The position numbers and the translations under genes were made by a program. The notes under the pieces were generated by a model that did no database searches, was not told the DNA's origin, and saw nothing but the letters and a program-made list of their open reading frames with translations. A stretch of 64,000 nucleotides of DNA, from positions 1 to 64,000 of the forward strand of contig NZ_SJPK01000003.1 of assembly GCF_007859855.1 (NCBI RefSeq). Reading direction: 5' to 3'. This document shows, piece by piece, positions 18,091-27,450 of the stretch (position 1 is the first letter of the stretch; each line of letters starts with the position of its first letter). The DNA comes from Allorhodopirellula solitaria. GTDB lineage: Bacteria > Planctomycetota > Planctomycetia > Pirellulales > Pirellulaceae.

Positions 18091-19890
18091 ATGTCTTTTG
18101 CTGCTCCGATCGCATTGACGTTGGCCGCTTTGGCGGTTCCGATCATCGGTCTGTATATTTTGAAGGTCCGCTTGAGACGGGTGCCTGTCTCGACGAATCT
18201 GTTCTGGAAACAGGTTTACGATGAGAAGCCACCTCGGTCGCTCTGGCAGAACCTGAGACACTGGTTGTCGTTGCTCGCGCAGTTGTTGCTGCTCGGATTG
18301 CTCGTGCTCGCGATTGCGGATCCATTCTTTGCCTGGCAAGCGGCCCGGGCGCGGCGGATGGTTCTGATCGTGGACGCTTCGGCGAGCATGCAGGCGAGCG
18401 ACGTTGAGCCGACGCGTTTTGCCGAGGCCATCGCCGAAGCCCACCGAATCATCGATGGGGTGCGTGACCACGACCAGGTCGCGATTCTCACCGCCGGCGT
18501 GGTTCCCAAGGTAATCACAGGGATGGCCAACCACGCCCCCACGCTGCGACGCGCGATCGATTCGATTTCCGCGACGGACGCTCCCTCCTCGATCGATGCT
18601 GCTGTGACTTTGGGGAAACAGCTTGTTGGGGACCATCCCAACGCGCATGTGATCGTGATCAGCGACGGGGCCGAAGCGGCTCCTCCCGACGTCGATTGGC
18701 GGGTGGTGGGTACCGCCGCCGCCAATCTCGGCATCACCGAGCTGCAGGCACGCCGGAGCTTTGTCGACCCGGTTGGTTACGAAGTGCTCGTCGAGGTTCT
18801 CAATGCATCCGAGGAACCAGCTCGCGGCCGGCTCGAGTTGGAACTCGATGGCATCATCATCGACGTGCTGCCGCTCAAGCTCGATGCTGGCGAAACCTGG
18901 TCACGAACGATCGAGAAAACATCGCTCGAAGGTGGTCAGTTGACAGCGAAACTCACCGAACTGGAACAGACCGATTCCCTTGCGATCGACAATAAGGCCG
19001 CGGCGATCGTGCCGACTCGCGAGCTGCAGCAAGTACTGATCGTTTCGCCGGGCAACCTATTTTTGCAGAAGGTATTTGAAGCCAATCCGCTGGTGCGTGT
19101 GACGCTCACCAACACCATCCCCGAGGTCTGGCCCGCCGACACGATCGTGGTGTTTCACCAGTCGGTTCCGGAGACCATGCCCGAGCGTGATTTTTTGGTG
19201 ATCGACCCTGACGCGGATTGCGATCTGTGGACGATCGGCGACATGATCGAAAATCCGATTGTCACCGAGCAAGACGAAGAATCGCCGTTGATGACTTACA
19301 TTCGGCTCGATAACGTGCTCGTGCCCCAAGCCCGCGAGATCGCCTTTGAAGGCGACGCTCATCCGCTCGCCGCCACCGTCAGTGGCGAACCGATCTATGC
19401 GTCGCTTGATCGGCCCGCTGGCAAGGGCTTGGTACTGAGTGTGAACTTGGAACAGAGCGACCTCGCTTTCCGGACCGCGTTTCCCATCATGATCACCAAT
19501 GCCTTGGCCTGGTTCGCCGACCAATCTGGGGAATGGGAGCCCGCGATCGCTAGCGGCGGCATCGCTTCGATCACCGCCGCCGGCGGCGAAAAACGCACAC
19601 TCGTTTCGCCTTCGGGCGAGCGAACGCCGATTACCGGAGACCGCGCAGGACCGCTCGCCGAGGTCGGTGTTTGGACGATCGAGGGCGAAGATTCCCAGTC
19701 CACGATTGCTGTGAATTTGGCGAGTCCCACCGAATCGGATTTGCGGCCAATTGCGCCCTCGGATCTAGAGCAGTCGACTTCCATTGCCGGTTTGTGGTTC
19801 ACCCGCCCGGTGTGGTTCTACTGCGCCGCACTCGCCGCCTTGCTGTTCGCGGTGGAATGGTTCTTGTATCAACGCAGGCTGATCGGATAG
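18091..19890 (+). CDS. BatA-like VWA membrane protein
   Basis: Encodes 599 residues. The N-terminus has a hydrophobic segment (3-25) followed by KVRLRRVPVSTNLFW, typical of the aerotolerance-regulator N-terminal (BatA) domain. A second membrane helix lies at about 58-78. A VWA domain follows with the MIDAS motif DASAS (D95, S97, S99) in VLIVDASASMQ. The middle is beta-rich and a C-terminal membrane helix is at about 577-593. The VWA domain probably faces the periplasm, held by helices at both sides. Third gene of the moxR operon, five bases after the DUF58 gene and three before the next. The Bat name comes from Bacteroides, where the role in stress tolerance is still debated; here only the architecture is supported. 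Confidence 0.9.
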   Translation: MSFAAPIALTLAALAVPIIGLYILKVRLRRVPVSTNLFWKQVYDEKPPRSLWQNLRHWLSLLAQLLLLGLLVLAIADPFFAWQAARARRMVLIVDASASMQASDVEPTRFAEAIAEAHRIIDGVRDHDQVAILTAGVVPKVITGMANHAPTLRRAIDSISATDAPSSIDAAVTLGKQLVGDHPNAHVIVISDGAEAAPPDVDWRVVGTAAANLGITELQARRSFVDPVGYEVLVEVLNASEEPARGRLELELDGIIIDVLPLKLDAGETWSRTIEKTSLEGGQLTAKLTELEQTDSLAIDNKAAAIVPTRELQQVLIVSPGNLFLQKVFEANPLVRVTLTNTIPEVWPADTIVVFHQSVPETMPERDFLVIDPDADCDLWTIGDMIENPIVTEQDEESPLMTYIRLDNVLVPQAREIAFEGDAHPLAATVSGEPIYASLDRPAGKGLVLSVNLEQSDLAFRTAFPIMITNALAWFADQSGEWEPAIASGGIASITAAGGEKRTLVSPSGERTPITGDRAGPLAEVGVWTIEGEDSQSTIAVNLASPTESDLRPIAPSDLEQSTSIAGLWFTRPVWFYCAALAALLFAVEWFLYQRRLIG

Positions 19891-19893
19891 CCC

Positions 19894-22518
19894 ATGATCC
19901 CATTGGAATGGACACGACCGTGGTACCTGCTCGGCTTGATTCCGATCTTGGCCGTCGTACTCGTCTATTATCGCCGTTCGCTCTCGGATTTCCCACCGCG
20001 GCAACGCTTGGCGTCCCTCTTCGTGCGTGTGCTGATCGCCGGTCTGTTGATCGCGTCACTCTCCGGGCTCACGCTGTTGCGGCAGACCCGCCAGCAATTC
20101 GTGGTGCTGTTGACCGACGATAGTCTGAGTATCGATGAGGATGCCAGGCAACGAATCGACGAGTTTGTCAGTCAGGCCATCGATGAGAAAGGTGGCGATG
20201 AGCTCGCGTCGCTCGCCTTTGCTGCCTCGACCGGTCCGATCCGGCCGCTGAGCGACGCATCATCCAGTGCCGCCGATTCGGTGGATGCGCCGCCGAGCGT
20301 GGAGGCATCGGCGGCGGACCGTGAGGCGGAGGCGAAGAAGAAAGAGCAGCGAGACGGCACGAATCTCGCCGCGGCCATCGAGGCTGCCGCTGGCTACATC
20401 CCGCCCGGCTACGTCCCCCAGATCGTGCTCGTTACCGACGGCAATCAAACCGAGGGTGATGCGGTCGCGGCGGCGGCGCAGAGCCGCATTCCGATCACGA
20501 CCGTGGCACTTCCCTCGATGAGTGATCCCGAGATCCAGGTCGCTGCCGTCGATGTGCCTGCTGAAGTGCGAGAGGGCGAACCTTTCAACGTCGGGGTCAT
20601 CGTCCAGTCCAACCATGAGGACGAGGGACTCGTCGAAGTCTATCGCGGTGATCATAAAGTCATCAGCGAAACCAAGAAATTCACCGTCGGCGAGAACCGA
20701 TTTCAATTCCAGCAATCCATCGAACGCGACCGTTTGGCCGCCTTCACCGTCCGCGTCTCCGGCGTGGAGGCCGACACGCTCCTGGACAACAACTCAGACA
20801 TCGGGTTGGTTTATTCCGCGGGCAAACCCCGTGTGCTGATCGTTGAGAGCGACCCGAACCTGATCCGTGAGCTCGCCTATGCACTCGAAGATGAAGGCAT
20901 TTTGGTCGATATTCGGCCGCCTCAGGGGATGCCCGAATCGTTGGCCGATTTGCAGAACTACGAGTGCCTGATGCTCTCCAACGTGCCCGCGACCGACCTG
21001 ACTCAAAATCAAATGCAGGTTGCCCGAACATGGGTCCAGGAACTCGGTGGCGGTTTGATCATGCTCGGTGGCGAGCAATCCTTTGGACTAGGCGGCTACT
21101 ACAAAAGCGCCCTCGAAGACGTTTTGCCCGTCCGGAGCGACTTTGAAAAGGAGAAGGAAAAACCGTCGCTGGCAATGGTCTTGGTGATCGACAAATCTGG
21201 ATCGATGCAAGGCGACCCGATCGAGATGGCCAAGTCCGCTGCCCGGGGCGCGGTCGAACTTCTCGGCCGCCGTGACCAGGTCGCCGTGCTCGCCTTCGAT
21301 GGCGACACCTTCGTGATCAGCGACATGCAACCCGCCAGCAGCGCTCTGAAGATCAGCGATGAAATCGCACGCATCGAAGCAGGCGGAGGGACGAATATGT
21401 ATCCCGCGATGGAGATGTCCTTCGACATGCTGCAGTCCACCTCGGCCAAGTTGAAACACGTGATCCTGTTGACCGATGGCGTTTCCACGCCGGGGGATTT
21501 CGAAGGCATGGCGCAGCAGATGGCCTCGATGAAGATGACCGTGTCCACCGTCGCGGCCGGTGGCGGCGCCGACACCGACCTGCTCGAACAGATCGCACGC
21601 ACGGGTAAAGGCCGCTACTACTTCACCGACGATCCCGCCCAGGTGCCCCAGATTTTTGCCAAGGAGACCGTCACGGCGAGCAAGTCGGCGATCGACGAGC
21701 AACCCTTTCTGCCGATCGTCGTGCGTGCCACCCACGCGATGGCGGATTTGGACATGGAGTCAGCTCCCTTCCTGCTCGGCTACGTGATGACCCGTCCCAA
21801 ACCGACCAGCGAAGTGATCCTGGCGACCGAGAAAGGAGACCCGCTGCTGGCGTGGTGGCGGTATGGTCTCGGGATGACAGCCGCATTCACATCCGATGCG
21901 AAATCACGCTGGGCCGCCGAGTGGATGACATGGCCCGGCTATGGCAAATTTTGGACTCAAGTGATTCGTCAGGTGATGCGTAAAAGCGACTCGCGTGGCA
22001 TCGAAGTCCACACGGCACGTGACGCTGACCGCATCGACGTCGACATCGATGCCGCTGATCAAGTGGGACAGTTTCTCAACGATGCGGAAGTCGAACTGAC
22101 CGTGATCGATCCGCAACTCAAACGCGAAACCATCTCTGTCGCTCAATCGGCCCCGGGCCGCTACAGCGGCGAGTTTCGGCTCCCGGTGTCGGGTTCCTAT
22201 CATATGGAGATCAACGTCAAGCAGGACGGCCAGACTGTTTATCGCCAATCGCGCGGCGTGATGCGAGGCTACAGCGATGAGCTGCGCATTCGACCAACCG
22301 ATGAGAAGCTCTTGGAACAAGTTGCCGATGTCTCTGGAGGCCGTTTCAACCCCACGGCGGCCGAGCTCTTCCAGCCGACCGATGCTACCGCCAATCGACC
22401 GACGCCCCTGTGGCCGTGGCTCTTAACCGCCGCCGCCTTCCTGCTGATCCTCGACGTCGCGCTCCGCCGCATCGATTTCGCCCTGCACTGGAACCGCTGG
22501 TTCACGGCTGCTCCGTAA
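19894..22518 (+). CDS. large VWA / class-I-amidotransferase-fold membrane protein
   Basis: Encodes 874 residues. N-terminal helices lie at about 10-27 and 46-66. A first VWA-like region has VLLTDDSLSID, where the degenerate site keeps D-x-S-x-S. A central Rossmann-like segment follows (RVLIVESDPNLIRELAYAL ... LGGGLIMLGGEQSFG), matching the glutamine-amidotransferase-like fold found in planctomycete VWA proteins but without an evident Cys nucleophile. A second, canonical VWA with VIDKSGSMQG comes at about 431-440, then a beta-rich domain and a last membrane helix near the C-terminus (LWPWLLTAAAFLLILDVAL). It closes the moxR operon. Two VWA sites in one chain suggest a structural partner of the MoxR/DUF58/BatA assembly. 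No terminator was seen; repeats begin 12 bases after the stop. Confidence 0.88.
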   Translation: MIPLEWTRPWYLLGLIPILAVVLVYYRRSLSDFPPRQRLASLFVRVLIAGLLIASLSGLTLLRQTRQQFVVLLTDDSLSIDEDARQRIDEFVSQAIDEKGGDELASLAFAASTGPIRPLSDASSSAADSVDAPPSVEASAADREAEAKKKEQRDGTNLAAAIEAAAGYIPPGYVPQIVLVTDGNQTEGDAVAAAAQSRIPITTVALPSMSDPEIQVAAVDVPAEVREGEPFNVGVIVQSNHEDEGLVEVYRGDHKVISETKKFTVGENRFQFQQSIERDRLAAFTVRVSGVEADTLLDNNSDIGLVYSAGKPRVLIVESDPNLIRELAYALEDEGILVDIRPPQGMPESLADLQNYECLMLSNVPATDLTQNQMQVARTWVQELGGGLIMLGGEQSFGLGGYYKSALEDVLPVRSDFEKEKEKPSLAMVLVIDKSGSMQGDPIEMAKSAARGAVELLGRRDQVAVLAFDGDTFVISDMQPASSALKISDEIARIEAGGGTNMYPAMEMSFDMLQSTSAKLKHVILLTDGVSTPGDFEGMAQQMASMKMTVSTVAAGGGADTDLLEQIARTGKGRYYFTDDPAQVPQIFAKETVTASKSAIDEQPFLPIVVRATHAMADLDMESAPFLLGYVMTRPKPTSEVILATEKGDPLLAWWRYGLGMTAAFTSDAKSRWAAEWMTWPGYGKFWTQVIRQVMRKSDSRGIEVHTARDADRIDVDIDAADQVGQFLNDAEVELTVIDPQLKRETISVAQSAPGRYSGEFRLPVSGSYHMEINVKQDGQTVYRQSRGVMRGYSDELRIRPTDEKLLEQVADVSGGRFNPTAAELFQPTDATANRPTPLWPWLLTAAAFLLILDVALRRIDFALHWNRWFTAAP

Positions 22519-22530
22519 TCATCGATCCGT

Positions 22531-22593
22531 AGTGGACGAGGCAACGAGTCCTCCCGCATCGTAGTGGACGAGGCGACGAGTCCTCCAAGCTTC
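22531..22593. repeat. two direct half-copies of the GTAGTGGACGAGG repeat
   Basis: GTAGTGGACGAGGCAACGAG and GTAGTGGACGAGGCGACGAG occur 30 bases apart in the same orientation, each followed by TCCTCC. Only one arm of the palindrome is present each time, so this copy cannot form the usual hairpin. Confidence 0.75.
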
Positions 22594-22619
22594 CCTACGC
22601 CGAAGGCGTTAAAGAAAAT

Positions 22620-22948
22620 GGTTCTTCTCGGAATTGAGTGGCAGGCATCCAGGATGTTGGATTTTCCAGGCATGGCTCCCGTATCGAAGGATTTATTTGT
22701 GGGATGTGATTATCAATGTTAGACTGGCACTGCCGGGAGAAACGGAGCCGAGCTCTGCAGAGGTGCTGGCTTGGCAAGGGATATCTCGGTCGCCAGCGTT
22801 TCCCTGCAAAAGCGGTACGCCAATGGTGTTGTCGGTCCCTGGCGAGCGTTTGTTCGTCAGGGACGCATTTTTGAACGATCATTGGATACGAGAGCCATGC
22901 CTTAAAAAACCTTCCGCTGTGCTCTGCGCACGCTTCCGTCGGATGAAC
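22620..22948 (-). mobile_element. 318-bp TIR element, copy B
   Basis: Inverted relative to copies A and D and uninterrupted. The interior, from the CATGGCTCCCGTATCGAAGG near 22670 to GGATACGAGAGCCATGCC near 22900, matches copy D with few changes. The right end keeps the terminal repeat GCGCACGCTTCCGTCGGATG. The left ~40 bp are poorly conserved. A similar GAAAAT lies outside each end but is not aligned as an exact duplication. It encodes nothing convincing. Confidence 0.75.
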
Positions 22949-22954
22949 CGAAAA

Positions 22955-23160
22955 TAGCTGGTGGTCGAACGCAGTGAACACCACCGGATACGCCGAAAGA
23001 CACGCGTCCCAACCCCGAGTGGGGTGGAAGACCATCCACGACGAGGTCTGCGACCGACTTCGGGGTCGACGCTCCATCGTCCACGATCAACCGTGGGTGG
23101 CGCTGCGCGAACTTACGGCTATTTTCTAGAATCCCTTCCGGGTACTGTGCTACCGTCTTA
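22955..23160 (-). repeat. about 250-bp TGTCAGTTACCC element, degraded copy
   Basis: On the minus strand this resembles the elements at 57061, 60571 and 63849. Shared blocks are GAATAGCCGTAGG-like, GGTCGCAGACCTCGTCGTGG, the CCCCA..CGGGGTTGG pair, and the GTGGTGTTC..CGACCACC pair. Both terminal repeats are eroded. No gene lies here. Confidence 0.6.
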
Positions 23161-23199
23161 GAATCGCTGGTGTTCGCGTGCCGCTCGGTTGGTTGGTGG

Positions 23200-24159
23200 T
23201 TACTCTCCCTCGGTATCGAAACGCCGAATGAACGGTAGGTGCTTTCTTGCACTTCCGATCTCAACACCCCATTTCGGAAGCCCTCCGCTACCGCTATCGG
23301 TAAATGCTTCAGGGCGATAGGCGCCGCCGGCCCACGGACCGTTCTTGACGTGATGGGTTTTGGAAAAGTGGATCCCGTCTTCGGCGTAGAGGATCGAGTT
23401 GGTGATCGATTTGGGCCCGGTGGTCCCGATCATCGCAGCGACGCCCTGGCCTTGCGGCCAAACGAGTACCTCGTGATTGCCAGGGATGACTGGATTCTCT
23501 TCGTGCCTGACGTAGGGCCCTTGCGGCTGATCAGCGATCGCTAGCCCCATTTGCGTTTGCCCCGGTCCTTTGCCCATCTGGCGGCCTTTGTAGTAGAACC
23601 AGTATTTGCCGTCCCGGACGATCAGGCAGGCGTCATCAACCAGATGACTGTCGAAGTCGCTCGCGTTGTCGCTGTTTTTCAAAGCCGGGTTGGTATCGAG
23701 TCGCTGCCACGGACCGTCGGGTGAATCCGATACGGCAATGCCGATTTTAGAGTCTGGATTGAACGGCTTGCGATACTCATTCGATGTTCCTGTAAAGAAC
23801 AACCAATACTTCCCCTCGGCCACGAGGATATTGGGTGTGAAGACGCTGGCGCCGTCCCAGTTTCCCTCCGGGCCTTTGGCGAGAGCCTCGCCTTTCTCTG
23901 TCCAGTGAAGGCCGTCTGCAGAAGTCGCATACCAGATGGTCGCATCGTATCCTGGCGAGATTTCTCCCTTGGAGTACCACACGTAGAACAAGTCATCGAC
24001 CTGGATCACATCGCTCGGGTCTCGACGCATCACACCTGATTCTGCGCCAATTCCCTCAACGGACCGGTGTGTAACCGCCACGGTCGGCATGGCAGGTTCC
24101 TCGGCGTGGATGGCGGTCGCGGCCATGGCAACTGCTGCAAGGAAGAAAAGTTTCTTCAT
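23200..24159 (-). CDS. secreted GH117-like five-bladed-propeller glycosidase
   Basis: Encodes 319 residues. MKKLFFLAAVAMAATAIHAEE is a clear signal peptide. The repeated motifs WYATSADGLHWTEKG, GKYWLFFTG, IAVSDSPDGPW and GKYWFYYKG are those of a GH43/GH117-type beta propeller. Candidate acidic and His positions match the GH117 layout: D47 in RRDPSDVI, D175/D176 in FDSHLVDDACL, and H229 in GNHEVLVWP. GH117 enzymes release terminal 3,6-anhydro-galactose from agar-type oligosaccharides, and some relatives act on other sugars. The last gene of the sulfatase-esterase-GH2 operon, 161 bp after GH2, which fits a galactan-degrading role. Family assignment was by recall. GH43 or another GH117-related propeller family is the alternative, so the substrate is inferred. 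Confidence 0.75.
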   Translation of the reverse strand: MKKLFFLAAVAMAATAIHAEEPAMPTVAVTHRSVEGIGAESGVMRRDPSDVIQVDDLFYVWYSKGEISPGYDATIWYATSADGLHWTEKGEALAKGPEGNWDGASVFTPNILVAEGKYWLFFTGTSNEYRKPFNPDSKIGIAVSDSPDGPWQRLDTNPALKNSDNASDFDSHLVDDACLIVRDGKYWFYYKGRQMGKGPGQTQMGLAIADQPQGPYVRHEENPVIPGNHEVLVWPQGQGVAAMIGTTGPKSITNSILYAEDGIHFSKTHHVKNGPWAGGAYRPEAFTDSGSGGLPKWGVEIGSARKHLPFIRRFDTEGE

Positions 24160-24320
24160 CGTGTGGTCCGATGTGTGTTTTGAATTGGATGTCGGTCGTT
24201 CGAACGAAAGCAGTCTCAGCTCTCGCTGTTGGGCTGCGATACAGGCCGGGCACGAAGTTGCTCAACGCATTCTACTTGGCCGCTCGAAAACACGGCGTGT
24301 GGGTGATCAACAAGCAGCTT

Positions 24321-27300
24321 TTATTGAAGTGCGATTTCATCGATGTACATGCCTCCGGCCTCGACAGTCGAAAGACGGATGACGTTTGCACCACGTTGCA
24401 GCTGCACGGGCACGCTCACTGTCTTCCAGTGAGTCCCCCAGCCGTCAGTGTTTGGCAGGAACAGTCTGTCATCAATGACTTTCCCGTTGACAACCACCTG
24501 GATGGGTCTTCCCGGGCGATTCTTTGCTTTGCCGCTATACCGGATCTTCAGTGTCGCGTCGTACGCGTCGCCATCGTTTTCCTGGTACCACTCGGCGTAT
24601 GCGTCCCGGTCACTGCCAAAATCAATGTAGCCTTTGCCATGAAACCCACTGCCGTGGGACTTCACCGTCGCGCCGCTCAATTTCGCATCTTCGGCTTGCT
24701 CACTGCCAGGAGTCTCCGCAGCGATCGGCGATGCATCGTTGTTCCAGACAAACCCTTCGTCCATCGCAAAGCGTTCTTCCAATACCTGGAACGGTTTCCC
24801 ATCGACGGTGACGAGCGCCTTGACGGTGCTGCCTAGCGGAACTGAGAAAGGGCCGGTGTAGGGCGTGGACTGCACCGTCGGATCTGACTGATCCGTCGTG
24901 TAGAAGATTTCCGTATTCAGTTGAGGCTTCTCTCCCCGCAGCGCCAGCACCTGCGTGTCGATATGAACCTCGTTCGAGGTGATCTGTTTCTTTTCGCCTA
25001 AGATGCAACTCGCCAGCAATGCGATGTCGCCAGTCTCGCCGGTCGACTCGATGTAACCGCGCGTGAGGCCATAGAACGCGATGCGGCTTTCCGCTTCGTA
25101 GTGCTTCTCCACATCGACCGGACTTCCATTATCCAAGGCGCGGACCTTTCCCGGTCCGATTACTTGAAAGTACGTGCGGTTTTCGCCGTACGGGTACATT
25201 TCACCTTTGGCATCGGTTGTGGTGACTCGAACTTGAACGATATCCTTACCGCTAGTGGCGAGTGGTTCACCGTCGACGGACAGTGCGATGCGAGCGGGCG
25301 GACCAGCGGAACGGACTGTTTCTTCCGCGACGATTTTGTCGCCCTGATACCCGACCGCTTTCAGTTCGCCCGCCGCCCAAGGCACCATCCACTGGCACTG
25401 CATCTCATCCCACTGGGTTCCCGGCATTTGACGACCGAGAGATTTGCCGTTGAAGAACAGTTCTACGTCGGGACAGGTCGAGTAAACCCATACCGGAATT
25501 TCCGTTCCTTCTTCGACCTTGGGGTGTGTCCAGTGCGGCAGGATGTGCACCATCGGATCATCCGTCCATTGACTCTGGTAGAGGTAGTACAGGTCCTTTT
25601 CAAAATTGGCGAGGTCGATGGCACCTCCCATGAATGCCCGAAACGGCCAGCCGCCGTGCACGTAACCTGCTTCACCGATATAGTCATAGCCGGTCCAACG
25701 GAACGAACCGGCGTGGTTTGGAATGTCTCGGATTTGCTGGATGTTGCGGCGTGAATTCAGACGCACCATCGCATTGTCGTAACTGGAATTGAAAATCTGT
25801 TTCCGGTTTCGTCGCTTGTCAGACTCGATCCAGTCGTGAGTGAAGACTTCCTCTGCGGTGAGGTCGGGCGTTTCGTACGGTCTCTGCTTGCTCGGGTACC
25901 CGTCGCGATACCACGTCTTGGTTCGATAGTAGCCCCGGACCTGCCAAGTATGCGTATTCTCGGTGCCGATGAAGACTCGATCGTTGTCCAGTGAATCAAA
26001 GAAACCCTTCTTTTCGCTCGAACCGTTCACGCCGAACACATCCATGTGCTGTGACGCCGAGTGCCCGGAGGTAACCGGCCGCGTCGGATCGAGTTGATGG
26101 CAAAGGGCAACGAGATCTTCGGCGACAGGGCCACGCGTTTCATTCCCCACGCTATAGATCACCACCGAGGGATGATTGCGGTCGCGTTTCACCCAGTCCG
26201 TCAGATCGCGACGCCACCATTGGTCAAAATGATAACGCCCATAGTCGTGGTCAGCCTTCTTCCGCCAACCATCGAAAATCTCATCCATGACCAGCATGCC
26301 GACCTCGTCGCAGATCTCATAAAAAATCGGCGTTTGCGGGTTATGAGCTGTGCGGATGGCGTTGCAGCCCATCGCTTTCAACTGCTCGATGCGGAACCGG
26401 AGCACTTTATCTGGCACGGCCGCCCCCAACGCCCCGGCATCCTGGTGGTTGCAGACACCTCGCAGTTTCACGTTCCTGCCGTTGAGCCACATGCCGGTAC
26501 CGGGTTTCCACTGGACGTCTCTGAATCCAAAGCGACTCGTGGCAATATCTGTCGATGTGCCGTCAACGCGTATCTCAACCTCACAGCGGTACAAGTTGGG
26601 TGATTCGAGGTCCCAGCGTTTCGGGCTGGGGACCTGCATTTGTGCCGTCGAAACTTGACGTGTGTTGGGTTTCAGGCTTAGCGTGCTGGTGTTCTCCGCC
26701 ACGACATTGCCATCGGGATCCATGATTGAGACTCGAACACTGACCGGCTGATTCTCGCCCGATGTATTGCGGATCTCGGTATCGAGCTTTGCCGTGTTGC
26801 CCTCCGTGCGGATAAAGATACCGTCGTTAGGTACGTGCACCTTCTCTTTCACATCCATCCAGGTGTGCGCATAGATTCCGCTACCGGTGTACCAGCGTGC
26901 AGACGGCTGCTTGCTATTGTCGACCCGCACCGCGAACGTGATCGCATCTGAGGAGTCAGCGATCTCGCTGATGTCGTATGAAAAGGAACTCCAGCCATAG
27001 GGACGGGTTCCTAGCTTCTCGCCGTTCGCCCAAACAGTGCTGTTCATGAAGACGCCGTCGAAAGCAACCTCAACATGCTTCCCCTGCCACGCTTCGGGAA
27101 CAGGAACGGTCTTCCGATACCATCCGATGCCGGCCGGCAGGTAACCGCCCCGATCACCCATCGGATGGCTTTTTTCATATTCACCTTCAATGCTCCAGTC
27201 GTGCGGCACGTCGAGTGAACGCCAGGTGGAGTCATCAAACTCAGTGGCTTCTGCCCCACTGGGATCTCCAAGTTGAAATTTCCATGCCTCATCGAAACTC

Positions 27301-27368
27301 GTACGATCTGCCCGTGTGGTCTGAGCTGATAGAAGTAAAAGCACAAGGACGACGTGTAAGTATCTCAT
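24321..27368 (-). CDS. secreted GH2 beta-galactosidase-type enzyme with C-terminal CBM-like domain
   Basis: Encodes 1,015 residues from ATG 27368. The longer frame to 27539 lacks a leader, whereas MRYLHVVLVLLLLSAQTTRA is a signal peptide. Order of domains: GH2 sugar-binding domain (GIGWYRKTVPVPEAW, FDGVFMNSTVWANG), immunoglobulin-like domain, and a TIM barrel with the acid/base Glu in VIYSVGNE (~406) and a likely nucleophile in VFIGTENTH (~468). Next comes a DUF4982-like segment, further beta domains including a chitobiase-C-like EIFYTTDQSDPTVQSTPYTG, and a CBM6/35-like jelly roll at the end (HGKGYIDFGSD ... GMYIDEIALQ). Activity on beta-galactosides is expected but GH2 also includes other specificities. 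Second enzyme from the end of the operon, 82 bp after the esterase gene. Confidence 0.9.
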   Translation of the reverse strand: MRYLHVVLVLLLLSAQTTRADRTSFDEAWKFQLGDPSGAEATEFDDSTWRSLDVPHDWSIEGEYEKSHPMGDRGGYLPAGIGWYRKTVPVPEAWQGKHVEVAFDGVFMNSTVWANGEKLGTRPYGWSSFSYDISEIADSSDAITFAVRVDNSKQPSARWYTGSGIYAHTWMDVKEKVHVPNDGIFIRTEGNTAKLDTEIRNTSGENQPVSVRVSIMDPDGNVVAENTSTLSLKPNTRQVSTAQMQVPSPKRWDLESPNLYRCEVEIRVDGTSTDIATSRFGFRDVQWKPGTGMWLNGRNVKLRGVCNHQDAGALGAAVPDKVLRFRIEQLKAMGCNAIRTAHNPQTPIFYEICDEVGMLVMDEIFDGWRKKADHDYGRYHFDQWWRRDLTDWVKRDRNHPSVVIYSVGNETRGPVAEDLVALCHQLDPTRPVTSGHSASQHMDVFGVNGSSEKKGFFDSLDNDRVFIGTENTHTWQVRGYYRTKTWYRDGYPSKQRPYETPDLTAEEVFTHDWIESDKRRNRKQIFNSSYDNAMVRLNSRRNIQQIRDIPNHAGSFRWTGYDYIGEAGYVHGGWPFRAFMGGAIDLANFEKDLYYLYQSQWTDDPMVHILPHWTHPKVEEGTEIPVWVYSTCPDVELFFNGKSLGRQMPGTQWDEMQCQWMVPWAAGELKAVGYQGDKIVAEETVRSAGPPARIALSVDGEPLATSGKDIVQVRVTTTDAKGEMYPYGENRTYFQVIGPGKVRALDNGSPVDVEKHYEAESRIAFYGLTRGYIESTGETGDIALLASCILGEKKQITSNEVHIDTQVLALRGEKPQLNTEIFYTTDQSDPTVQSTPYTGPFSVPLGSTVKALVTVDGKPFQVLEERFAMDEGFVWNNDASPIAAETPGSEQAEDAKLSGATVKSHGSGFHGKGYIDFGSDRDAYAEWYQENDGDAYDATLKIRYSGKAKNRPGRPIQVVVNGKVIDDRLFLPNTDGWGTHWKTVSVPVQLQRGANVIRLSTVEAGGMYIDEIALQ

Positions 27369-27450
27369 GTTTTTCGTTCGGCTTCGTGAGTCAAGTTGGT
27401 GGAACGGGTGATGGTGCGCGTAAACAATAGGTGGGTGTCTCGGCGGATCA

